DNA of 64,000 bases from Chachezhania sediminis (GTDB lineage Bacteria > Pseudomonadota > Alphaproteobacteria > Rhodobacterales > Rhodobacteraceae): assembly GCF_009765275.1 (NCBI RefSeq), contig NZ_VOPH01000003.1, positions 804,299 through 868,298 on the forward strand. Direction: 5' to 3'. The notes under the pieces are model-generated. The model was not told the origin of the DNA. It did no database searches and saw only the letters and a list, made by a program, of their open reading frames with translations. Positions 43,279 to 50,184 of this stretch are shown here, in pieces. Each line of letters opens with the position of its first letter. The first letter of the stretch is position 1. The position numbers were made by a program, and so were the translations under genes.

Positions 43279-43857
43279 ATGAAGATGGTACGACTGAAGA
43301 CCTTGGCGGCCTGTGCGGTCATGGCACTGGGCGCCTGCGATGTTGTGACGGAGGTGCATTTGCCTCCGAACGCGCAGCAGGTCGGTTTTGCGCAGCTCGC
43401 CGAAGAACATGTGAACGACTACTGGTGTCTGAATTACCGTCCGGCGACAGAGTCCTGCTCTTCGATCTGGAAGGTGTCGATCTCTGGATCACGAACGGTG
43501 CGACGGCTCACGGAAACCTACAAAATGGAAATCGGCATCGTCACGAATGAGTGGGTCATGAAAGGACGGCTTTTGGGCCTGTCCGACTGCTACGAAAAAG
43601 GTGGCACCACGGTAGTCTCCACAAGGATAGATCAGGCGGCGCGCCCTGTTGCGCAGGACGTTGCCAATGCCACGTCGAACTTGGCAGTCACGCTCTACGA
43701 TGAGCGCCTGGAAACCCTGGGCGGCTACTGTGGGACGTATTTTCGTGCTGGCGACAACGTCTGGCTGGTCGATGTACTGGGAGACGACACCATGCCGGAA
43801 CAAGAAGCAATGACGCTTCACTTTTTCCCGGCCGCGAAACCCTTGCGGGCGAAATAG
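43279..43857 (+). CDS. Hypothetical lipoprotein
   Basis: A 192-residue protein of unknown function. The N-terminus has positive charges, a hydrophobic stretch (residues 8-17) and the lipobox LGAC with Cys20, so it should be lipid-anchored in the cell envelope. Cysteines at about 50, 60, 103 and 150 could form two disulfides in the periplasm. Codon use and GC content are lower than in neighbouring genes (frequent ACA, ATA, GAA, TTG), which suggests acquisition. Convergent with the alpha-hydroxy-acid dehydrogenase gene. Confidence 0.6.
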   Translation: MKMVRLKTLAACAVMALGACDVVTEVHLPPNAQQVGFAQLAEEHVNDYWCLNYRPATESCSSIWKVSISGSRTVRRLTETYKMEIGIVTNEWVMKGRLLGLSDCYEKGGTTVVSTRIDQAARPVAQDVANATSNLAVTLYDERLETLGGYCGTYFRAGDNVWLVDVLGDDTMPEQEAMTLHFFPAAKPLRAK

Positions 43858-43864
43858 CACCAGA

Positions 43865-45010
43865 TCAGGCCAGCACGATCGGCGGCGGCAGGTCCTTCAG
43901 CGTCGCCGCCCCCATCTGCCCCATGTTCGAAATCATGTCCTGCGCCAGCATGTCGATCAGGTGCGCGGGCCCGGCCTCTCCCAAGGCGCCAAGCGCGAAG
44001 TGGAAGGCCCGGCCCAGCATCACGAAATCGGCCCCCAGCGCCAGCGCCCGCAGGATGTCCAGACCGCCCTCGATCCCGCTGTCGAAGATCAGCGGCAGCT
44101 TCGTGGCGGCCCGGATCGCGGGCAGCGCCTCGATACTGGCCATGGAACCGTCGAACTGTCGCCCGGCATGATTCGACACCCACAGGCCATCGACGCCCGC
44201 CGCCTCCAGCGGTGCCGCATCCTCGGCCCGCATCACGCCCTTGATCAGGAAGGGGCCGTCCCAAGCATCCCGCAGCCATTTGACATAATCCATGTCGGGC
44301 GAGGTCCGCAGGATGTAGCCGATATGCCCGGTGGAGGAGAGACCCATCTGCGGTTCGACATATTTCTCGATGGTCTTCAATGTCGGCCGCCCAGACTGCG
44401 CGATGCCCAGGGCCCATCTCGGGCGCATCGCGATCTGGGCCATCAGCCGCGGGGTCAGCACCGGTGGCATGGTCAGACCGGACCGCACCTGCCGCTCCCG
44501 GCGCGAGGGCGAGGGCACGTCGACGGTCAGGATCAGCGTGGTAAAGCCCGCGGCCCGGATCCGGTCGATCATGTCCTGCCGGATCTTCGGATCCCGCGGC
44601 GGATACAGCTGATACCAGGCATTGGGTCCGATATGGGGCGCCATGTCCTCGGGCGTGCGGGCCGCCACGGTCGAGATCGCGTAGGGAATGCCGGCCACCT
44701 TCGCGGCCCGAGCCAAAAGGAACTCGGCCCGCGGCCACATCAGACCGGACATGCCGATGGGCGCCACGCCGAAGGGCAGGGGATAGTCCTGTCCGAAAAG
44801 GCTGGTCGACAGATCGGGCTCTATCGCGCCGTGAAGGATCGACGGCTGAAAGCCGACCCGGTCCAGCGCCGCGCGGTTGCGGGCCTTGGCGGCCTCGTGC
44901 CCGGTGCCACTGTCCAGGTACTCCCAGACGAAATGCGGGATTCGTCTTCGCGCGCGCCGGCGGAGGTCTTCGACGCCGGGAAATCTCTGATGCAGGTCCA
45001 TGGGCTGCAT
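43865..45010 (-). CDS. lldD: FMN-dependent alpha-hydroxy-acid dehydrogenase (lactate dehydrogenase-like)
   Basis: A 381-residue FMN TIM barrel of the glycolate oxidase/L-lactate dehydrogenase family. PFGVAPIGMSGLMWPRAEFLLARAA (about 81-105), YQLYPPRDP near 139-147, LTVDVPSPSRRER around 171-183 and the active-site WVSNHAGRQFDG (about 283-294, catalytic His and Arg) are visible. LldD normally couples L-lactate oxidation to quinone; glycolate or mandelate as substrate cannot be excluded. Start at ATG 45010, with an alternative ATG three codons later. Confidence 0.85.
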   Translation of the reverse strand: MQPMDLHQRFPGVEDLRRRARRRIPHFVWEYLDSGTGHEAAKARNRAALDRVGFQPSILHGAIEPDLSTSLFGQDYPLPFGVAPIGMSGLMWPRAEFLLARAAKVAGIPYAISTVAARTPEDMAPHIGPNAWYQLYPPRDPKIRQDMIDRIRAAGFTTLILTVDVPSPSRRERQVRSGLTMPPVLTPRLMAQIAMRPRWALGIAQSGRPTLKTIEKYVEPQMGLSSTGHIGYILRTSPDMDYVKWLRDAWDGPFLIKGVMRAEDAAPLEAAGVDGLWVSNHAGRQFDGSMASIEALPAIRAATKLPLIFDSGIEGGLDILRALALGADFVMLGRAFHFALGALGEAGPAHLIDMLAQDMISNMGQMGAATLKDLPPPIVLA

Positions 45011-45063
45011 TGGTTGCTCTGCGCCGTCCCTTTGTCCAGTCCCAAGTGGCAATCGTCGCACGT

Positions 45064-45124
45064 GGGGGCGCTGCCCCCGCCCGGGCCTGATGGCCCGGCC
45101 TCCCCCGGAGGTATTTGTGAAGAG
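45064..45124. repeat. REP-like element D
   Basis: GGGGGCGCTGCCCCC, central GGGCC-TGAT-GGCCC stem, CTCCCCCGGAGGTATTTGTGAAGAG. It faces element E 35 bp away in inverse orientation, forming a paired unit in the gap before uvrD/pcrA. Confidence 0.7.
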
Positions 45125-45158
45125 AAGAAGGAATGCGAGCGCGTCCCCTGCTTCTTCG

Positions 45159-45217
45159 GTCTTCAAATACCCTCGGGGGAGCCCGTCCGGAACGGGCGGG
45201 CCGGGGGCAGAGCCCCC
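45159..45217. repeat. REP-like element E
   Basis: GTCTTCAAATACCCTCGGGGGAG, central CCCGT-CCGGA-ACGGG stem, GGGGGCAGAGCCCCC. It is the same orientation as element A. The central stem is unlike the other copies in sequence, yet fully self-complementary. Confidence 0.72.
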
Positions 45218-45300
45218 GTCGGCGAGGATTGCGAAAACTGTCGTGAACGGAACGAGAACAACTCTTTAACGCGGCCCCGATCCCTTGTATCGTCCGGGGC

Positions 45301-47652
45301 ATGAGCAGTTTCGACGATATCGACGCCTTCGAGGCCGCCTCGCTGTCTTCGCGCGCAATGGCTGCGCGGCCGGCACCCTATCTGGACGGTCTGAACGACG
45401 AACAGCGCCAGGCGGTAGAGGTCCTGAACGGCCCGGTCCTGATGCTGGCGGGCGCCGGCACCGGCAAGACACGGGCGCTGACCGCGCGGATCGTGCATTT
45501 GCTGAACACCGGCACCGCCCGCCCGAACGAGATCCTGGCCGTGACCTTCACCAACAAGGCCGCGCGCGAGATGAAGACGCGGGTGGCGTCCATGCTGGGG
45601 CAGGCGGTCGAGGGGATGCCCTGGCTGGGCACCTTCCATTCGATCTGCGTGAAACTGCTGCGTCGGCATGCGGAACTGGTGGGGCTGAAGTCGAACTTCA
45701 CCATTCTCGACACCGACGACCAGTTGCGCCTGCTGAAGCAGCTGGTGGCGGCCGCCAATATCGACGACAAGCGCTGGCCCGCGCGGATGCTGGCGGGGAT
45801 CATCGACAACTGGAAAAACCGCGCGTGGACGCCCGAAAAGGTGCCTGCCGCGGAAGCCGGGGCCTATAACCACCGGGGCACCGAGCTTTACGCCCAGTAC
45901 CAGGCGCGGCTGAAGGAGCTGAACGCGGTCGATTTCGGCGACCTGCTGCTGCATGTCATCACCATCTTCCAGACGCATGAGGACGTGCTGGACCAGTATC
46001 GGCGCTGGTTCCGTTACATCCTGGTCGACGAATACCAGGACACCAACGTCGCCCAGTACATGTGGCTGCGCCTTCTGGCTGCCAGCCACAAGAACATCTG
46101 CTGTGTGGGCGACGACGATCAGTCGATCTATGGCTGGCGCGGCGCGGAAGTGGGAAACATCCTGCGGTTCGAGAAGGATTTCCCGGGCGCCCATGTCGTG
46201 CGGCTGGAACAGAACTACCGGTCGACCCCGCATATCCTGGCTGCGGCCTCTGCCGTGATCGCCGCGAACGAGAAGCGACTGGGCAAGACGCTGTGGACCG
46301 AGGCGAACGAGGGCGAGAAGGTCCGCCTGATCGGCCACTGGGACGGCGAGGAAGAGGCGCGCTGGATCGGGGAAGAGATCGAATCCATGCAGAAGGGGAC
46401 CCGCGGCCTGCGGCCCTTCGACCTGGACGAGACGGCGATCCTGGTGCGCGCGTCCCACCAGATGCGCGCCTTCGAGGACCGGTTCCTGACCATCGGCCTG
46501 CCCTACAAGGTGATCGGCGGCCCCCGCTTCTACGAGCGGATGGAGATCCGCGATGCCATGGCCTATTTCCGGCTGGTTGTCAGCCCGGAGGACGACCTGG
46601 CCTTCGAGCGGATCGTGAACGTGCCCAAGCGCGGGCTGGGCGACAAGGCGCAGCAGACGATCCAGATCACGGCGCGCAAGCACGGCGTCAGCCTGGTCGA
46701 AGGCGCGCGGATCGCGGTCGAGGAAGGCCAGATCAAGGGCAAGGGCGGCGCGCAGCTGCGGATGCTGGTCGACGACCTGGCGCGGTGGGGCCGGATGACG
46801 GGCGAGGCCGATATCGGCCATGTCGACCTGGCGGGTCAGGTGCTGGACGAAAGCGGCTATACCGCGATGTGGCAGAACGACAAGACGCCCGAGGCGCCGG
46901 GCCGGCTGGAAAACCTGAAGGAACTGGTGAAGGCGCTGGAAAATTTCGAGAACCTGGAAGGGTTCCTGGAGCACGTCGCGCTGATCATGGACAACGAGGC
47001 CGAGGGCGATGGCGCCAAGGTGTCGATCATGACGCTGCACGCGGCCAAGGGGCTGGAATTCCCGTCGGTGTTCCTGCCGGGCTGGGAAGACGGGCTGTTC
47101 CCGTCCCAGCGCAGCATGGACGAGAACGGGATCAAGGGCCTGGAGGAGGAACGCCGCCTGGCCTATGTGGGGATCACGCGGGCCGAGGAGGTCTGCACCA
47201 TCTCCTTTGCCGCGAACCGGCGGGTCTTCGGGCAGTGGCAGTCGTCCATGCCGTCCCGCTTCATCGACGAATTGCCCGCCGAACATGTCGACGTCCTGAC
47301 GCCCCCGGGGCTTTACGGCGGTGGCATGGGGGCAGGGCAGCCCCAGGGCTTTGGCGGCGGGATCGAGACGCGGGTGGCAGAGGCCAATGTCTACAACTCG
47401 CCCGGCTGGAAGCGGCTGCAGGCGCGGTCGGGGCAGCGCGGCATGGCGCAGCCCAAGGAAACCCGCAACGTCGTGATCGATCTGGAGGCCGTGTCGTCCT
47501 TCACGGTCGGCCAGCGGGTTTTCCACCAGAAGTTCGGCTATGGCGCGATCACGGGAATCGAGGGCGACAAGCTGGACATCGATTTCGAAAAGGCGGGGCC
47601 CAAGAAGGTGGTCGCGCGCTTCGTGACATCCAGCGACGACATTCCGTTCTGA
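45301..47652 (+). CDS. uvrD: ATP-dependent DNA helicase UvrD/PcrA
   Basis: A 783-residue SF1A 3'-5' helicase used in repair and removal of proteins from DNA. Motifs in order: Q-motif LNDEQRQAV (about residues 31-39), Walker A AGAGTGKTRALTARI (50-64), motif Ia TFTNKAAREMK, Walker B VDEYQDTN (about 242-249), GDDDQSIYGWRGA (269-281), motif IV EQNYRS, motif V TLHAAKGLEFPSVFLPG (about 578-594) and VI EERRLAYVGITRAEE. The C-terminal SH3-like part (HQKFGYGAITGIEGDKLDIDFEKAGPKKVVARFV) resembles the PcrA/UvrD RNA-polymerase-binding domain. It is convergent with the small-RNA modules. Confidence 0.95.
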   Translation: MSSFDDIDAFEAASLSSRAMAARPAPYLDGLNDEQRQAVEVLNGPVLMLAGAGTGKTRALTARIVHLLNTGTARPNEILAVTFTNKAAREMKTRVASMLGQAVEGMPWLGTFHSICVKLLRRHAELVGLKSNFTILDTDDQLRLLKQLVAAANIDDKRWPARMLAGIIDNWKNRAWTPEKVPAAEAGAYNHRGTELYAQYQARLKELNAVDFGDLLLHVITIFQTHEDVLDQYRRWFRYILVDEYQDTNVAQYMWLRLLAASHKNICCVGDDDQSIYGWRGAEVGNILRFEKDFPGAHVVRLEQNYRSTPHILAAASAVIAANEKRLGKTLWTEANEGEKVRLIGHWDGEEEARWIGEEIESMQKGTRGLRPFDLDETAILVRASHQMRAFEDRFLTIGLPYKVIGGPRFYERMEIRDAMAYFRLVVSPEDDLAFERIVNVPKRGLGDKAQQTIQITARKHGVSLVEGARIAVEEGQIKGKGGAQLRMLVDDLARWGRMTGEADIGHVDLAGQVLDESGYTAMWQNDKTPEAPGRLENLKELVKALENFENLEGFLEHVALIMDNEAEGDGAKVSIMTLHAAKGLEFPSVFLPGWEDGLFPSQRSMDENGIKGLEEERRLAYVGITRAEEVCTISFAANRRVFGQWQSSMPSRFIDELPAEHVDVLTPPGLYGGGMGAGQPQGFGGGIETRVAEANVYNSPGWKRLQARSGQRGMAQPKETRNVVIDLEAVSSFTVGQRVFHQKFGYGAITGIEGDKLDIDFEKAGPKKVVARFVTSSDDIPF

Positions 47653-47832
47653 CCGCAGCGACCCGACCAGGGCCGCATGTGCGCGCTGCACCGCGCGCAT
47701 GTCTCTTGTGCGTATCACGCCCGACGGACGCCTTGTGCCATGCAGATGGGGTTTTGCTGTCGGCTGGCGCCGGAGTCCCGGGGCCGTGGCGTTAGACCAA
47801 TGCCGGTCCAGATATGCGGGGGGATGAAATTA

Positions 47833-47905
47833 GGAACGGCGGCCCGAGGGAGGAGGAGGGCCGCCGTTCCAGATGCTGCCGGGATGAGGGAGGAGAGTAC
47901 CCGGC
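47833..47905 (-). ncRNA. Cuckoo-type sRNA unit 2 of module 1 (two anti-SD stem-loops)
   Basis: On the minus strand two hairpins follow one another. One has arms GCCGGG/CCCGGC (47878-47905) with CTCTCCTCCCTC in the loop. The other is a perfect 13-bp stem GGAACGGCGGCCC/GGGCCGCCGTTCC (47833-47870) with loop TCCTCCTCCCTC. A pair of stem-loops exposing C(U/C)CCUCCC is the hallmark of the cuckoo RNA family (CcsR1-4 in Rhodobacter sphaeroides), stress-linked sRNAs. The long last stem is followed by only a weak T-stretch (TAATTTC) and may end the module. Confidence 0.8.
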
Positions 47906-47938
47906 GCAACAGTGACCCGGATCGGGTCGTTGTAAAGT

Positions 47939-48011
47939 GCGGCGGCGTCAGGGAGGAGGGAGACACCGCCGCGAGTAGCAGGTTCCCCAGGGAGGAGGAG
48001 AGGGAAACCTG
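47939..48011 (-). ncRNA. Cuckoo-type sRNA unit 1 of module 1
   Basis: Minus-strand hairpins: CAGGTT/AACCTG (47979-48011) with CCTCCTCCC in its loop, and GCGGCGG/CCGCCGC (47939-47972) with CTCCCTCCTCCCTG in the loop. Inside the second stem GTC pairs with GAC. It is separated from unit 2 by a small GACCCG-GAT-CGGGTC hairpin (47914-47928). The order within the module is unit 1 then unit 2 in the direction of transcription. Confidence 0.8.
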
Positions 48012-48097
48012 ATCTCTATGTTCCTGCGGGCCCTGTGGCTGCCCGCCGCCTGCCCGACCCGCTGGACCCTGCGGCCCCGTCTGCGTTTCGGTATAGA

Positions 48098-48129
48098 CAA
48101 TATTTAGTATTTTCTGCGCCTGCACAATA
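48098..48129 (-). promoter_or_regulatory. Conserved promoter-like block of sRNA module 1
   Basis: A 32-bp block, 29 of 32 positions identical to the block at 48627-48658. It reads on the minus strand TATTGTGCA..GCGCAG..AAATAC..AAATATTG (spaces at variable positions). TTGTGC and the (T/C)AAATA segment are suitable -35 and -10 elements with about 15-16 bp between. Cuckoo RNAs of R. sphaeroides are transcribed by RpoH-type sigma factors, but the match to that consensus is not clear here. Confidence 0.55.
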
Positions 48130-48311
48130 GGTGCGTCATCAATGCTGCTATGCAGCAAATGCAGTGCAGTCGACCGGGCAATGTCCGAAGGCGCGCAGCA
48201 TGCAAACCATGCGTGTATCCGGCCGTTGCCCGATGGAAACGGAATGCGGCGCCGTCCGCGTTGAACGCCGGATGATCGCCGAGGACTGCTGAAAAGCGGG
48301 GTGGGAAATGA

Positions 48312-48384
48312 GGAACGGCGGCCCGAGGGAGGAGGAGGGCCGCCGTTCCAGATGCTGCCGGGATGAGGGAGGAGAGTACCCGGC
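48312..48384 (-). ncRNA. Cuckoo-type sRNA unit 2 of module 2
   Basis: Duplicate of the 47833-47905 unit at a constant offset of 479 bp. The 13-bp stem (48312-48349) and the GCCGGG/CCCGGC hairpin (48357-48384) are unchanged, with the same anti-SD loops. Identity between the two copies is nearly complete in this part, while the flanks differ. Confidence 0.8.
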
Positions 48385-48417
48385 GCAACAGTGACCCGGA
48401 TCGGGTCTTTGTAAAAT

Positions 48418-48490
48418 GCGGCGGCATCAGGGAGGAGGAAGATGCCGCCGCGAGTAACAGGCTCTCTAGGGAGGAGGAGAGGAGAACCTG
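48418..48490 (-). ncRNA. Cuckoo-type sRNA unit 1 of module 2
   Basis: Duplicate of 47939-48011. The stem at 48418-48451 is a perfect 11-bp GCGGCGGCATC/GATGCCGCCGC. Compared with module 1, GTC:GAC has become ATC:GAT and the C-A mismatch has become C-G, so the substitutions keep or improve pairing. The second hairpin (48458-48490) pairs CAGG/CCTG and CTCT/AGAG around the CCTCCTCCC loop. Confidence 0.8.
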
Positions 48491-48626
48491 ATCTCTATGT
48501 TCTTGCGGGCCCTGAGGCCGCCCGCCGCCTGATCGATCCGGTTTCGGGTTCGTCTGCCTGGCTGCTGCCTGTGTGGCGTCCGATCCGCGTTGGGTTCGTG
48601 TGATCCCGTGTCCGTTTCGATGACCC

Positions 48627-48658
48627 CAATATTTGGTATTTGCTGCGCTTGCACAATA
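48627..48658 (-). promoter_or_regulatory. Conserved promoter-like block of sRNA module 2
   Basis: Second copy of the 32-bp block (see 48098-48129), 137 bp before the first stem-loop of module 2; in module 1 the distance is 87 bp. The block is followed upstream on the minus strand by another conserved run, TTGC(T/C)GCATAGCAGCATT. Independent conservation of block and hairpins with a variable spacer suggests each module has its own start. Confidence 0.55.
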
Positions 48659-48699
48659 CCTGCCTCGGCAATGCTGCTATGCGGCAAGTGCATGGAGAC

Positions 48700-49154
48700 A
48701 TGCGCGAATTTTCAGCGGGGCGCTGCAATTCGCATCAAGATCTCTTGTGTGCCCCAGCGTCATTTTTCGCACGGTGCGCAGAATTTCACCATGCGACCAG
48801 TTTGACCTGAAGGGACTTTACGTCAACTCGCCTCAGGGGTGTTTCTCCTGTTTCGGGCGGCGCGGGCCAGAGTCGAGTCGTTTGGGGTGAGAGATTCGGG
48901 CGCCGACCCAGTTTCGAGTCGGCCCGGTGTGGGCCCGGGTCGGGCCGGTCGCCGGGGGGATCCGGCAGTCCGCCGGTGCCGAAGGGCCAGGCGCGCAGAT
49001 CTGGCCGGGGCTGCCGATTTGGGACGTCGTGCCACCGGCAAGGGGAAGCCATGCCACCGATGCCGTGTCCGGGATGATTCGCGCCGGAAATTGGCGCCGT
49101 GACGAGAACAAAAATGAAACATTAACCCCTTGGGGAGCTTTGGTCAGTTCGGGT
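48700..49154. other. Non-coding stretch between sRNA modules and dcw control region
   Basis: About 450 bp without a convincing gene. Open frames exist on both strands (for example 48786-49052 minus) but lack ribosome sites and known motifs. From about 49100 the GC content drops (GAACAAAAATGAAACATTAACC), marking the start of the dcw promoter area. Confidence 0.45.
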
Positions 49155-49179
49155 CGGGATTTTTTGGGAAATCATGGGA
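49155..49179 (+). promoter_or_regulatory. Phased MraZ-box-like repeats
   Basis: CGGGA (49155), TGGGA (49165) and TGGGA (49175) occur at exactly 10-bp steps with 5-bp spacers, and a degenerate TGGTC follows at 49185. MraZ of E. coli binds TGGGN repeats with 5-bp spacers upstream of its own gene. Here the array lies 480 bp upstream of mraZ, which is far, but within the non-coding leader area. Confidence 0.6.
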
Positions 49180-49330
49180 CGATCTGGTCCGGACCCCCGA
49201 ATTCGAAGATGTAGTGGGAGCCCGCGCTTTCGAAACCTGATCTTGTGCCTTTTGTGGCCGAGATTCCGAAGGTGATGAATCGCTGCGTGGCCGCTAGGCC
49301 TAAAGTGCTATGATTTCCCATACAGAGGGG

Positions 49331-49360
49331 TTGTTAGGCATAAATTCCCATGGCATTAAT
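49331..49360 (+). promoter_or_regulatory. Candidate promoter of the mraZ leader / UpsM-like RNA
   Basis: TTGTTA (49331-49336) and ATTAAT (49355-49360) are separated by 18 bp, in an AT-rich stretch. TTCCCAT is present twice, 30 bp apart (49315 and 49345), around it. A start near 49368 would give a 220-nt leader up to the terminator-like hairpin at 49545-49586, close to the length reported for UpsM in R. sphaeroides. Confidence 0.45.
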
Positions 49361-49367
49361 TGTGCAT

Positions 49368-49590
49368 CGAAGGAGCGCGGGTCCAGAGGGACAGCCCAAG
49401 TCCCAAAAGACCCAAAACAAAAGAAAACACAGGTTTCATACAGGCGAACGCTCTTAAGACAAAAAACTATCCGGCGCGCGGGCGAGCAGACATCCCCCCA
49501 ATAACAGCGCGCGCTGTCGGAATAAGCCCGCAAAGCGGGACGAGGGCGGTGGGTTGATCGTTGGCAGCGGATCAACCCGCCGTTTTCGCG
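49368..49590 (+). ncRNA. UpsM-like leader sRNA of the dcw operon (candidate)
   Basis: The 5' leader of mraZ contains an A-rich, unstructured part (49401-49470) and then several hairpins: ACAGCGC/GCGCTGT (about 49504-49517), CCCGC-AAA-GCGGG (49527-49539), and GGGTTGATC/GATCAACCC (49551-49578) flanked by GGCGG/GCCG and followed by TTTT. In R. sphaeroides an abundant sRNA, UpsM, arises from this location. The transcript limits here are guesses based on the promoter-like hexamers and the last hairpin. Confidence 0.5.
49545..49586 (+). terminator. Terminator-like hairpin in the mraZ leader
   Basis: GGGTTGATC (49551-49559) pairs perfectly with GATCAACCC (49570-49578), extended by GGCG/GCC, with TTTT at 49583-49586 and a second T-run shortly after. 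It precedes the mraZ start by 70 bp, so it could attenuate dcw transcription and form the 3' end of the leader RNA. Confidence 0.55.
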
Positions 49591-49656
49591 TTTCAGGGCA
49601 CTGAAAATCCCTGGGGCGCGAGGCAGGCACAACCTTCACGGGCAAGGGGTCAGGCA

Positions 49657-50181
49657 GTGAGCGGCAAGCTCAGGTTCAGAGGCGAAAGCAGTCACAAGGT
49701 TGACAGCAAGGGGCGGGTGTCGATCCCGGCCCATTTTCGCCGTGTGCTTGAGGAAGGCGATCCGGAATACCGCGACGCCAAGGCCGCCGGCGTCAGCGGG
49801 GCCAGCCCGAATGTCGTCATCGTCTACGGCAATTCCAAGAAGGATTGCCTTGACTGTTATACGGTCGAGGCGATGCGCGAGATCGAGGAAAAGATCGCAA
49901 AGATGCCGGCCGGCCAGGCCAAGCGCGTCATGGAATACATCTTCCACGGCAAGAGCGCGGTCATCGCGGTCGACGATTCCGGCCGCCTGGTGCTGTCGGC
50001 CAAGCTGCGCGAAAAGGCGAAGCTGACCGATATGGCCTACTTCATCTCGGGCGGCGACCACTTCAAGATCTGGAGCCCGGACGTCTTCGAAGGCGCCGAG
50101 GCCGTCAGCATCGAGGACTGGATGGACGAACAGCCCGACGATTTCGATCCGCTGGAGCTGCTCAACTCGGTCGAGGTGTAA
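49657..50181 (+). CDS. mraZ: Transcriptional regulator MraZ
   Basis: A 174-residue protein with two SpoVT/AbrB-like swapped-hairpin units: RFRGESSHKVDSKGRVSIPAHFRR (about 6-29) and GKSAVIAVDDSGRLVLSAKLREKAKL (about 98-123). MraZ binds repeats upstream of the dcw operon and represses it in E. coli. The start GTG at 49657 has AAGGGGT upstream and gives the usual family N-terminus; a longer frame from a TTG at 49561 runs through the leader hairpin and is not credible. At the C-terminus there is an acidic tail. Three bases separate it from rsmH. Confidence 0.93.
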   Translation: MSGKLRFRGESSHKVDSKGRVSIPAHFRRVLEEGDPEYRDAKAAGVSGASPNVVIVYGNSKKDCLDCYTVEAMREIEEKIAKMPAGQAKRVMEYIFHGKSAVIAVDDSGRLVLSAKLREKAKLTDMAYFISGGDHFKIWSPDVFEGAEAVSIEDWMDEQPDDFDPLELLNSVEV

Positions 50182-50184
50182 GCC

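Noticed and set aside
45163-47718. 851-residue open frame antisense to uvrD/pcrA
   Set aside because: No domain visible, and the sense gene shows every helicase motif.
47833-48490. Regular repeats considered as a CRISPR array
   Set aside because: The repeats are hairpins of different stems with a common loop, not identical direct repeats with unique spacers; no cas gene is near.
48466-48693. 75-residue minus-strand frame before sRNA module 2 (and its counterpart near module 1)
   Set aside because: The shared part is the promoter-like block; the rest diverges with frame differences, so it is not conserved as protein.
49561-49656. N-terminal extension of MraZ from an upstream TTG
   Set aside because: It would translate through the leader hairpin; the GTG at 49657 has a ribosome site and gives the usual MraZ N-terminus.
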